Assembly (NCBI RefSeq): GCF_900112335.1
Contig: NZ_FOLG01000002.1
Location: forward strand, 1 to 64,000
Direction of reading: 5' to 3'
Source: Tropicimonas isoalkanivorans
GTDB taxonomy: Bacteria; Pseudomonadota; Alphaproteobacteria; Rhodobacterales; Rhodobacteraceae
DNA: 64,000 nt
Positions 1 through 7,203 of the stretch are shown here, in pieces. The translations under genes were made by a program, and so were the position numbers. Position 1 is the stretch's first letter. Each line of letters opens with the position of its first letter. The notes below the pieces were generated by a model. The model had not been told where the DNA came from, ran no database searches, and saw only the letters and a list, made by a program, of their open reading frames with translations.

Positions 1-2345
1 CTCTCGGCATCGCGGGCCATGATGGTGATGTTGACCCCGCCACCCGTGCCGTAGGCCTGCGCCTCGCGCCGCGACAGCACGCGCTCGCCCCGCTGCAGGA
101 TCGCGGGCACCTCGTCATGGCGTAGGCCCGCCATGCCGCCGGAATGCATCCGGGGCGCAGCGGCAAAAGCCATGGCCGGGACCATCCGCGAGTGTCCGGC
201 CGATCCGACCATCCCGCCCGCATGCAGGACGTTGGCGAAAATGCCGCCCGCCCCAGAGAACACGCCGGAGAGCGCATTGGCGATCGGCCCGAGGATGAAC
301 CGTCGCGCCGCAAGCTGGGCGAGATCGGCCAGCAGCGAGGTGACGAGATCGCGGAAGTTCAGCTTGCCGGTCTTCACGAACTGGCCAACGGCGTTCTCGG
401 CCGACTGGAAGGCCCCGACCAGGCTCTGGCCGATATCGCCGCCGATCTCGCGCGCCTTGCTGGCGTAGTCCGACAGCGCCGCCGTGACCGCCTGCCAGCC
501 GGCGACGGCCGCCTCGGTCGCGGGCTCCTCTGCAGCGGCAGCAGCCCCGGCCGCCGCGCCTGCACCTGTCGCCGCTCGTCCGGCATCGCCGAGCGCCGTC
601 TCCAGCCGTTCGGCCGCACCGGTGGCCTCAGTCAGCGCATCCGCGCTCGCCTCGTCGGTGCCGCGCACGGCATCGCGCAGCGCCTGCCAGCTTTCGAGCG
701 GCGCGCGGGCCCCTTCCGCAAGATCGCGCGCGGCTCCGCGATACAGGTTCGCGGACTCGAGCGCCCTGTTCGCCGCGTCGGTCAGGCCGAGATCGGGCGC
801 GGTCAGCGGGTTGTCCTCGAAGGCCCGGTCGAAGGCTGCCTGCGCCGCTGTCGTGGCAGCGCTGGCCGCGCCCTCGAAGCGGTTCTCGATCTCGCCGAGA
901 TCGAGGTCCGGCACCAGCGAGATGCGACGCTCCGAGCCCAGCGCTTCCAGCCCCTGGTTGATGCCGCCGATGAAGCCGTTGATGCGCGAGACCACGCCGT
1001 TCAGCATCGCCTCGACACCGTCGACAAGGCTGTTGGCCGCCTGGAACGCCAGATCGCCGATGGCGGCCGGCAGCAGACCCCAGATCGCCTTGATCGCCTC
1101 GTAGGCCCCCTCGAACGTGTTCGCGGCCGTGTTGCCGAAACCGACCACGCTCTCGATGGCGCTCTGCATGCCCGAGGCGGCGTCCGCCTTCAGGTCGAAG
1201 AACATCGCCGTGGCGGCGGCACCCGCCGCAGCGGCGCCCATCTTGATGCGTTCCCAGACCTCGACCGCGACGTCTTTCAGCAGCGACATCGCCTCGCCGA
1301 AGCCGCCCGCGCCGGAGACGAGACGGGTGAACTGGTAGACGAGTTCACCTGCACCAACGATCAGCGCCCCGATGCCGGTGCGGATCAGCGCCCCGCGCAG
1401 GACGACCAGCGCCGTGGCAAGGCCGCGGACCGAGAGCGCGGCAGCGGCCATCCCGGCGACCCAGCGTCCCGCGAGGAACGCCGCGAAGGTGGCGGCATAG
1501 GTGGTCAGGCGGCCGATGTTGTCGAAGAGACCGCGGATCGCGATGCCGAGCGGGCCAGAGCGGCTGGCGACCGCCGCCATGGCGTTGGCGACCGCTTCCA
1601 GCGCAGGCGCCGCTGCGACGGCAAGCTGGTTCGACAGCCCGCGCCAGATCAGCCCAAGCCGGGAGATCGCGTCGTTCGTCCGCTCGATCTGGTCGGCATC
1701 CTGCTCGGAGACGACGACGCCGAAGGCGCGCACGTCCTCGGTCGCCTGGCGCAGCGTCGCCGTGTCGATCCGGCTCATGGCGATGGAGCCTTCCTCGCCG
1801 AAGAGCTGGCCCGCGACGGCCGCGCGCTCGGCCGCAGGCACGAAGCTCTCGATGGCGGCGTTGATGGCGCCGACGCGCTGATCCAGCGGCAGCGCAATCA
1901 GGTCGGTGGCCGAAAGCCCCAGCCGATCGAGCGCCTGCGCCGCGGGACCGGTCCCGGCGGCCGCCTGGCTCAGACGACGCGTCAGATCCTTGGTCGCCTG
2001 CTCGATGCCGGACATCGAGACGCCCGCCAACTCGCCCGCCCGCTCCAGCGTCTGGATCGAGGCTACGGTGGTGCCGAGCGACTGCGCGAGCTTGGCCTGC
2101 GCATCGACGGTCTGCAGACCGGACCGGATCATGGCCACGCCAGCGGCGGTCGCGGCGGCAACTGCGGCAGCGGCAGCCACTGCTACACGGCGAGAAAACG
2201 CCGCCAGCCGGGTGTTCGCGGCCTCCATCTCGCGGCTGAGCCGGCCGAAGCCTCGCGACCCGGCCTCACCGACACCTTCCAGCTCGGCGCGCACCTGTCG
2301 GCCGCCAACCGCAGCAAGGCGGACAGAAACGCGCTTTTCAGCCAC
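1..2345 (-). CDS. Phage tail tape measure protein, partial (3' end outside window)
   Basis: This is the tape measure that sets tail length and is threaded through the tail tube. It reads continuously to the window edge, about 781 codons visible. The start is a GTG (MAEKRVSVRLAAVGG...) overlapping the stop of the chaperone frameshift product. A hydrophobic Ala-rich segment follows near residue 50, then the region SGLQTVDAQAKLAQSLGTT, typical of lambda-type tape measures. Long Ala-rich stretches and several hydrophobic helices follow, and near the C-terminal part the segment NFRDLVTSLLADLAQL, common to lambda GpH-like proteins. Its position directly after the tail chaperone pair is the classic siphophage order. 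Confidence 0.9.
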   Translation of the reverse strand, partial: MAEKRVSVRLAAVGGRQVRAELEGVGEAGSRGFGRLSREMEAANTRLAAFSRRVAVAAAAAVAAATAAGVAMIRSGLQTVDAQAKLAQSLGTTVASIQTLERAGELAGVSMSGIEQATKDLTRRLSQAAAGTGPAAQALDRLGLSATDLIALPLDQRVGAINAAIESFVPAAERAAVAGQLFGEEGSIAMSRIDTATLRQATEDVRAFGVVVSEQDADQIERTNDAISRLGLIWRGLSNQLAVAAAPALEAVANAMAAVASRSGPLGIAIRGLFDNIGRLTTYAATFAAFLAGRWVAGMAAAALSVRGLATALVVLRGALIRTGIGALIVGAGELVYQFTRLVSGAGGFGEAMSLLKDVAVEVWERIKMGAAAAGAAATAMFFDLKADAASGMQSAIESVVGFGNTAANTFEGAYEAIKAIWGLLPAAIGDLAFQAANSLVDGVEAMLNGVVSRINGFIGGINQGLEALGSERRISLVPDLDLGEIENRFEGAASAATTAAQAAFDRAFEDNPLTAPDLGLTDAANRALESANLYRGAARDLAEGARAPLESWQALRDAVRGTDEASADALTEATGAAERLETALGDAGRAATGAGAAAGAAAAAEEPATEAAVAGWQAVTAALSDYASKAREIGGDIGQSLVGAFQSAENAVGQFVKTGKLNFRDLVTSLLADLAQLAARRFILGPIANALSGVFSGAGGIFANVLHAGGMVGSAGHSRMVPAMAFAAAPRMHSGGMAGLRHDEVPAILQRGERVLSRREAQAYGTGGGVNITIMARDAE

Positions 2346-3002
2346 TGGAATGATCCATTTGTTCGTTGATCTTCGCCACCATCACCGCCTCGATGACGGG
2401 CAGCAGTTCGGCCATGGCGATCGGCGGCACGCCGAGGGCATCACCGAGCGCGAGCGCTGCCGACATGTCCCAGCCGATCACGGCGCCGGGCAGCACGCGC
2501 AGCTGGCCGCCGAGACGGCCGACCAGGTCCCAGACCTGCCAGCCCTCCGGCGTTTCCGGACGGTTCAGCCGCGCCGGGCAGTCCGGGCAGGCTCGCGCGC
2601 AGGCTTGGCAGTAGCGCTCGCCCCCGCCGAAGGACCATTCGGCGAGAGCGCGGAGGCGTTTTTTTCCTGTTCCAGCAGTAGGCCCTTAGAGACGTAGGTC
2701 AGCTGGAATGCCTCGAAGATCGGCCAGACATCGAGCAGCGCGTCGATTGCCTCCGGGCTAGGATCGATCGGCTTGCCGTCCGCATCGCCGATGCCCTCCC
2801 AGGCGAGCACGGCGCGGCGCGCGAGCGCCTTGGCGAAGGCGACGGCCCGCTCTTCGTCGGAAGCCTCCTCGGGCACCGCCTCGACGGCCGGATCGCTGCG
2901 CGTCGCCACCATCAGCGCGGTGGTCAGCGGGCGGAGTTGCACCCGGACACCGGGGGCGAGATCATGCCAGCGGGGCGCGTTCGTCAGGTCGAGCGTCAGC
3001 AT
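2338..3002 (-). CDS. Tail assembly chaperone long form (gpG-T-like), -1 frameshift product
   Basis: Translation starts with MLTLDLTNAP, runs 115 codons in the zero frame, then slips one base back at the A-AAA-AAC heptamer (2658-2664). It continues 106 codons as RLRALAEWSFGGGERYCQAC... to a TGA, about 221 residues in all. The second frame has no start of its own in a suitable place, contains a CxxC-x3-CxxC cluster (CQACARACPDC) and a conserved-looking IGWDMSAALALGDALG segment, and ends overlapping the tape measure start. This matches the lambda G/GT arrangement, where the long form recruits tail tube subunits to the tape measure. The slippage is inferred from sequence and synteny. Confidence 0.8.
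2565..3002 (-). CDS. Tail assembly chaperone short form (gpG-like)
   Basis: This is the zero-frame product of 145 residues, starting MLTLDLTNAPRWHDLAPG. An upstream in-frame ATG would add 14 residues but would overlap the end of the tail tube gene, so the later start directly after the tube stop is preferred. The N-terminal part (LDLTNAP...VRVQLRPLTTALM) is a small beta-rich domain typical of tail chaperones. The stretch after the slippery site (SALSPNGPSAGASATAKPA) is low complexity. That fits a dispensable short-form tail, with the conserved sequence lying in the shifted frame. Confidence 0.8.
   Translation of the reverse strand: MLTLDLTNAPRWHDLAPGVRVQLRPLTTALMVATRSDPAVEAVPEEASDEERAVAFAKALARRAVLAWEGIGDADGKPIDPSPEAIDALLDVWPIFEAFQLTYVSKGLLLEQEKNASALSPNGPSAGASATAKPAREPARTARRG
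2658..2664 (-). promoter_or_regulatory. Programmed -1 frameshift slippery heptamer A-AAA-AAC
   Basis: On the minus strand a run of seven A residues is followed by C, read in the zero frame as GAA AAA AAC. This is a canonical X-XXY-YYZ slippery heptamer, A-AAA-AAC. The -1 frame downstream stays open for 106 codons, up to the tape measure start. Confidence 0.8.
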
Positions 3003-3004
3003 CC

Positions 3005-3946
3005 TCAATACACCTCTATGTCGTTGATCAGGGTGGCGGTGCACATCCGGCCGACGACGCTGTCGCGGGCGGCCTGCCAGTCGAAGGTCGCCTGCACGCC
3101 CTGCGGCCCGGAAATCTCGATGCGCGGGCGCGGCAGGTAGACGGCGTGCACCGTGAAGGTGAAGCTCTCGCCAGACGGCAACACATAGGCGAATTCCATC
3201 TCGCAGGCCTCGCCGTTGATCGCCTGCGTCACCAGCGTCTGGTCGGCGAACCGCACCTCGATCCGACCGGTCAGCGCCGCGATGGACGGGTCGGCGCCGT
3301 CAATGCGGCCGTCGTTTCGGATCGTCTCGATGCGGTCGAGGTTGTTGGCATAGGTGATCTCGGCCGAGACCACGTTGCCGAGGGCAGTCCCATTCCGGGT
3401 GATCGCCCCGTTGAAATGGCCGAAGCGCTTCAGGTCCAGCGCAGCAGGCGTTCCGGCGCTGGTGGTCGTGCCCACTGTCTCGCCCTGCGCGACCAGCCGC
3501 GCGGTTGCGGTGAGCAAGCCCGAGCGCTGCATCTGCCAGGTGATCTGGTCGAGCACGCAGCCGGAATACATGGCGTAGCGCGGCACCTCCGGCATGCCGG
3601 TCTCGATCGACATCGAGGGCAACGTCCAGGACCCCGACTGGAACTCGTGGCTGTAGGGGGCTTCCGCGCCCGTGGTCGTGGGCGCGCCGAAGGCTGCTTT
3701 CAGCCAGAATCCGAAGGCCTCGGCGTCGAGCGGGACCACGACATCGCCATCGGCCGTCACCGCGTCCTTGATCGGCGCCAGCGGATCGCGGCCGTAGCCG
3801 AGCAGTTCCGAGTTCAGCAGCGGTTGCTCGGCACCGAGCGAGGTGCTGGCGAAGGGCATGCGGGTGAAGCCGCTCGCGGGCGGCGTTCCATAGGTCGTCT
3901 CGAACGCAAGCGCCATCAGCGCCCGCGCCCCCTGGGCTCGTGCCAT
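3005..3946 (-). CDS. Phage tail tube (major tail) protein
   Basis: A 313-residue protein starting MARAQGARALMALAFETTYGTPP, preceded by a good GAGGAGAA ribosome binding site. The N-terminal pattern (AFETTYGTPP...F.RMPFASTSLGAEQPLL) is typical of long-tailed phage tail tube proteins of the alphaproteobacterial type. The later beta-rich stretches (SAEITYANNLDRIETI, IEVRFADQTL) fit a tube fold. It lies between the tail terminator and the tail chaperone, the expected place. It would polymerise into the hexameric tail tube. Confidence 0.8.
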   Translation of the reverse strand: MARAQGARALMALAFETTYGTPPASGFTRMPFASTSLGAEQPLLNSELLGYGRDPLAPIKDAVTADGDVVVPLDAEAFGFWLKAAFGAPTTTGAEAPYSHEFQSGSWTLPSMSIETGMPEVPRYAMYSGCVLDQITWQMQRSGLLTATARLVAQGETVGTTTSAGTPAALDLKRFGHFNGAITRNGTALGNVVSAEITYANNLDRIETIRNDGRIDGADPSIAALTGRIEVRFADQTLVTQAINGEACEMEFAYVLPSGESFTFTVHAVYLPRPRIEISGPQGVQATFDWQAARDSVVGRMCTATLINDIEVY

Positions 3947-3970
3947 GGTGTTCTCCTCGGGTTGTCGGGA

Positions 3971-4390
3971 TCAGCCGAGCGGATCGGCCGTGGAATAGTG
4001 CAGAACCACCGGGATCACGGCGGCCTTCAGGCTGGCCGCGCCCTCGACGGGCAGATCGACCGGGCGCGGAGCTTCCGCCTCGACCCAGTCGCAGAGCCCG
4101 CCCAGCGTGCGGTCGGCGGCGATGGCCGCGCCGATGCCGGCGGTCAGCGTGTCGAAGGCGGCGTCACGGGTTGCGCCCTGCACGAACGCCTCGATCTCGG
4201 CGCGGTGCTGGTAGTGGTAGCGCAGGGGCGACAGCGTGACCTCCGGCTCGCCCGGTTCGCCGTCGCGAAGGATCAGGAGACCCTCGGCCGGCACGCGCTC
4301 GGGCAGCACCTCACCGCGCAGGGCGACGGCGGGCAGCGCCGAGAGCCGCGCATTCAGCGCGGTGAGGATGGTTTCACGAGGGCTGGGCAT
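3971..4390 (-). CDS. Tail terminator/completion-like protein
   Basis: A 139-residue protein (MPSPRETILTALNARLSALPAVALRGEVLPE...). The N-terminal helix followed by 'ILRDGEPGEPEVTLSPLRYHYQHRAEIEAFVQG' is typical of lambda gpU-type tail terminators. Family members are sometimes misannotated as acyl-CoA transferases. It would cap the tail tube and join it to the head. In a normal phage it should directly follow the DUF6441 gene, but here the two are separated by a metal-efflux insertion. Confidence 0.7.
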   Translation of the reverse strand: MPSPRETILTALNARLSALPAVALRGEVLPERVPAEGLLILRDGEPGEPEVTLSPLRYHYQHRAEIEAFVQGATRDAAFDTLTAGIGAAIAADRTLGGLCDWVEAEAPRPVDLPVEGAASLKAAVIPVVLHYSTADPLG

Positions 4391-4498
4391 GGAGATGGAC
4401 CACGATTGGCGACTGCGGAAAGAATACGCCTCAAGCCCAGTCGGACCAATGCAGCAGCATTCACGGACGGCGCCAATGTGCTAAGGTCGTGACGCGGG

Positions 4499-4867
4499 TC
4501 AGCGGTGGAACTCATCCTCGTCAGGCTCATAATTGCGACAAGCTTCGACGCCTGTAGCCACCGCGTCGAGCAGAGCCTCCACATCGTGCAGAAGATCCGC
4601 AATCCGGGGGCTGCTAATCCGATAGCGCACGAAACGACCATCGCGCATGCTGGTTACGAGGCCACACTCCGACAGACATCGAAGGTGGTTCGAGACGTTG
4701 GGTTGTGTCAGGGCCGTGCGCCCGACGATCTCGTGAACGACCAGCGGCCCGGCGCACAGAGCATCCAGGATCGCCAACCGGCTCTGGTCCGCGAGGCCGC
4801 GAAAGAACTTCGCCCGCCGCTCGGTGGCCGTCGCGACGGCATTGCGGTCCGCGGCGATTTGTTCCAT
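4499..4867 (-). CDS. ArsR/SmtB-family metal-responsive repressor (copy 1)
   Basis: A 122-residue winged-helix repressor starting MEQIAADRNAVATATERRAKFFRGLADQSRLAILDAL. The recognition-helix region is TQPNVSNHLRCLSECGLV, followed by the wing RDGRFVRYRISSPRI. It includes a Cys in the HLRCLSECG segment and a C-terminal ACRNYEPDEDE, both possible metal ligands. The start is chosen because upstream codons run across the operator dyad. It is divergent from the transporter and is expected to repress it and itself until metal (for example Zn, Cd or Pb) binds. A close paralogue lies in the metal island. Confidence 0.85.
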   Translation of the reverse strand: MEQIAADRNAVATATERRAKFFRGLADQSRLAILDALCAGPLVVHEIVGRTALTQPNVSNHLRCLSECGLVTSMRDGRFVRYRISSPRIADLLHDVEALLDAVATGVEACRNYEPDEDEFHR

Positions 4868-4879
4868 ATCATTCTCCGC

Positions 4880-4898
4880 TGATGTGTTTCGCACATCA
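4880..4898. promoter_or_regulatory. ArsR-type operator, perfect 7-5-7 dyad
   Basis: TGATGTG, a five-base spacer, then CACATCA form a perfect inverted repeat between the divergent arsR and transporter starts. Its location and symmetry fit a binding site for the adjacent ArsR-type repressor. Binding is inferred. Confidence 0.65.
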
Positions 4899-4920
4899 AG
4901 ATAGCAGGACCAATGCAAGC

Positions 4921-5775
4921 ATGGCCAATGCCCAAGGCGCCGAACCGACCGCAGATGTCGCATCTTTCCGCTACCGCGTCTCCGGAATGGATTGCGCCAA
5001 GGATGCCGCCCAGATCGAGCGGGCCGCGCAGTCGGCGGGCGTGGCGCCGGAGGCAGTAAAGGTCTCCTCCGCCACCCACATCTTGACGTTGAACGTCCCC
5101 GAAGCGCGGCTGTCCGAGATCGAACGGGCCGTGGCCGCGACCGGCTACGGGTTCGATCGCATCGAAGCGGGCGACGACGAAGCGCAGGAGGGCGCAGCTT
5201 ACCAAGACCCGGCCTATCGGCGCGCGCTCTGGATCGTGGTAATTCTCAACGTCGGGTATGGCATTGCGGAGATGATCGGCGGCTTCATTTCCGGATCGCA
5301 GGCCGTGAAGGCCGACGCGCTCGATTTCATTGGCGACGGCCTCATCACCTTTCTGGGTCTTCTGGCAATCGGTTGGAGCATTGTCTGGCGGGCGCGATCC
5401 GCCCTGATCCAAGGCATCTTCCTTGGCGTTCTGGGCCTTGGGGTTCTTGGGACGACGATCTGGCGCGCCTTTACCCAGACGACGCCGGACGCCGGTCTCA
5501 TGGGGCTATTCGGTCTCATCGCTCTCGTGGTCAACGTCCTCGCGGTCCTGCCGCTGCTGCGGTTTCGCAAGGGTGACGCGAACATGCGGGCCGTCTGGCT
5601 CTTTTCGCGCAACGACGCGATCGGCAATGCGGCCGTGGTTGTGGCCGCGGCCCTCGTCGCGTGGCTGGGCAGCGCATGGCCCGACCTGATCGTCGCGTTC
5701 GGGATTGCGGGACTATTCCTGCATTCGTCCTGGTCGATTATCCGCGACGCGCGGGCTGATCTGAAGACAACTTGA
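4921..5775 (+). CDS. Cation diffusion facilitator-like transporter with degenerate HMA domain (copy 1)
   Basis: A 284-residue membrane protein. Residues about 12-75 form a heavy-metal-associated-like domain (YRVSGMDCAKDAAQIERA), but the second Cys of the metal-binding CxxC is missing (CAKD). Six hydrophobic segments follow. TM2 carries KADALDFIGDG, with acidic metal-ligand candidates, and TM5 carries FSRNDAIGNAAVV. It is expected to export divalent metal from the cytoplasm using the proton gradient. The ATG used lies just past the operator dyad. It is closely related to the copy in the metal island, which keeps the full CPSC motif. Confidence 0.85.
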   Translation: MANAQGAEPTADVASFRYRVSGMDCAKDAAQIERAAQSAGVAPEAVKVSSATHILTLNVPEARLSEIERAVAATGYGFDRIEAGDDEAQEGAAYQDPAYRRALWIVVILNVGYGIAEMIGGFISGSQAVKADALDFIGDGLITFLGLLAIGWSIVWRARSALIQGIFLGVLGLGVLGTTIWRAFTQTTPDAGLMGLFGLIALVVNVLAVLPLLRFRKGDANMRAVWLFSRNDAIGNAAVVVAAALVAWLGSAWPDLIVAFGIAGLFLHSSWSIIRDARADLKTT

Positions 5776-5844
5776 TGCTATCAGTTCGAAGCGGCCATCG
5801 CGGACATCGTCGAATAAGCGCAAGGCCCGCCACAGCAGTCATCT

Positions 5845-6483
5845 TCAGAACCTCTGCTCCACCCAGCTCGCCACGATCAGCCCCGGCACACCGTCCACTG
5901 CGCGCTCCGCATCCCGCGCCAGGTCCAGCCGCTTCGGCAGCTTCACCTGCGGCACCAGCAGGAAGATCGGCGCGGTGACCTTGCCGCGGCCGGTCTTCGA
6001 CCGCGACACGACCGCTTGACCCTTCGTATTCAACCGTCCTTCCGCCACCAGCAAGCTCGGGCCCGTGCGGCGATAGACGAAGCGCAGGCGCAGCCCGCGC
6101 CGTCGTTCCCATTCGCCGGGCGTGATGCGGCCGCCGCGCAGGGATTTGCCAGCAGCTGGCAGCGGGATCGCCAGCCAGAACCCGTCTTTCGAGCGGATCA
6201 GCGGGCCGGTGTCATGCGCGCCGACGATGACCGGCGCTTTCGACCAGACCAGCGCCGCGGCGTCGAGGCTCTCGCCCGACCTCGGGAAGTTCTGGCTGCG
6301 GATCGAGTTGGCGAGCCGGGGGCCGAGCCCCGCGCCGGTGATCTGCAACCGCCAGGCCGACTTCAGCCCGGACCCGGCCTCGCGCATGGCGGCCGTCACC
6401 GCGCGTTCGCCCGCCGCGACCTCGGCCGCCATCATCGCGACGATGTCGGGATCGATGTCGAGCTTCAGCTTCATCACGGTCAC
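5845..6483 (-). CDS. DUF6441 phage protein (head-tail region)
   Basis: A 212-residue protein starting MTVMKLKLDIDPDIVAMMAAEVAAGERAVTAAMREAG. The N-terminal helix, then GLKSAWRLQITGAGLGPRLANSIRS and later IPLPAAGKSLRGGRITPGEWERR...FVYRRTGPSLLVAEG, match the DUF6441 family of alphaproteobacterial prophages. In these it sits between the head-tail joiner and the tail terminator. It overlaps the joiner gene by four bases. The exact role is unknown; by position it probably acts in head-tail connection. Confidence 0.75.
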   Translation of the reverse strand: MTVMKLKLDIDPDIVAMMAAEVAAGERAVTAAMREAGSGLKSAWRLQITGAGLGPRLANSIRSQNFPRSGESLDAAALVWSKAPVIVGAHDTGPLIRSKDGFWLAIPLPAAGKSLRGGRITPGEWERRRGLRLRFVYRRTGPSLLVAEGRLNTKGQAVVSRSKTGRGKVTAPIFLLVPQVKLPKRLDLARDAERAVDGVPGLIVASWVEQRF

Positions 6484-6791
6484 GCCGGGCGCAGATCGAC
6501 GGTCCAGACCAGCCGCTCGCGGTCGCGGACGGGCTCGCCCTGGATGAGGAAGGCGTCGCCGTCGATCTCGATGCGGTCACCGGGGCGCGGGTTCGCCACC
6601 TCGGCCACGCGCAGATCGATCCGCGTGGTCTCGGACCAGAGTCGCGCATCGCCGAAGTCGGTGATCGCGTCCGCACGCCGGGCGACGGCGCGCACCAGCA
6701 CGGGCGCGCCGCCGTCGGCGATGTAGACCGCGTCCCGACCGACGTTCGGATCGGCGAAGAGCGCGCCCACGGCGGCGGCAAACGCGCTCAT
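6480..6791 (-). CDS. Head-tail joining protein
   Basis: A 103-residue protein (MSAFAAAVGALFADPNVGRDAVYIADGGAP...) with the beta-rich pattern 'RPGDRIEIDGDAFLIQGEPVRDRERLVWTVDLRPA' typical of gpFII/neck-type head-tail joiners. It overlaps the cement protein gene by four bases upstream and DUF6441 by four bases downstream, which suggests translational coupling. Confidence 0.75.
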   Translation of the reverse strand: MSAFAAAVGALFADPNVGRDAVYIADGGAPVLVRAVARRADAITDFGDARLWSETTRIDLRVAEVANPRPGDRIEIDGDAFLIQGEPVRDRERLVWTVDLRPA

Positions 6792-7126
6792 AAGAACGCC
6801 GCGTTCAGGCGGACCCGGCCGATGGTGTCACCCGCGCCGCTCGCCACCGCCTCGATGGCCACGCCGATGAGGGTGTTGTCGGTGGCCACGGTTGTGCAGC
6901 GCTTGTTGGTGTCGTCCCAGTAGACCTTGGCGCCGACGGTCCAGGCCTGCGAGCCGACCTTGGTGATGTCGAAGACGCCGACAAGCGCGGTCTCGACGGG
7001 CTCGCCGAGGGCGGCGGTCCCGGCCGCGATCCCGAAGATGGAGCCGACGAGCAGGCCATCGCCGGAGACGACGGCATAGGGCGCGGTCAGGGTGATCGTG
7101 TTGCCGGGCTGGACGAAGTTTTTCAT
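6788..7126 (-). CDS. DUF2190 capsid cement/decoration protein
   Basis: A 112-residue protein (MKNFVQPGNTITLTAPYAVVSGDGLLVGSIFGIAAGTA). The FVQPGNTITLTAP...GDGLLVGSIFGIA...G.PVETALVGVFD pattern is characteristic of DUF2190 head decoration proteins that stabilise HK97-type capsids. It is placed immediately downstream of the major capsid gene. Confidence 0.85.
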   Translation of the reverse strand: MKNFVQPGNTITLTAPYAVVSGDGLLVGSIFGIAAGTAALGEPVETALVGVFDITKVGSQAWTVGAKVYWDDTNKRCTTVATDNTLIGVAIEAVASGAGDTIGRVRLNAAFL

Positions 7127-7152
7127 GGGGGTGATCCTCGTGGAAAGACGAA

Positions 7153-7174
7153 GGGCGGCCCGATGGGACCGCCC
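7153..7174. other. Stem-loop between capsid and cement genes
   Basis: GGGCGG pairs with CCGCCC, extended by CCC/GGG around a three-base loop with one bulged A. No U-run follows on the minus strand, so it is not a complete intrinsic terminator. It might tune the ratio of capsid to cement mRNA; this is a guess from position. Confidence 0.35.
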
Positions 7175-7203
7175 GGATGTCAGGCTTCAGCATGGGGTGC
7201 GGG

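Larger units (their letters stand above)
4391..5844. mobile_element. Metal-efflux moron inserted in the phage head-tail operon
   Basis: The stretch between the tail terminator gene and the DUF6441 gene holds only a divergent arsR/cation-transporter pair with an operator between them. The flanking genes are contiguous phage structural genes on the minus strand. The transporter runs against them and the regulator with them. No transposase or clear terminal repeat is visible, so the mode of insertion is unknown. The term moron (extra gene pair with its own control in a phage operon) describes the layout. Confidence 0.75.

Noticed and set aside
144-2369. A 741-codon plus-strand open frame
   Set aside because: It is antisense to the tape measure gene, is Arg-rich with no family resemblance, and arises from the high GC content.
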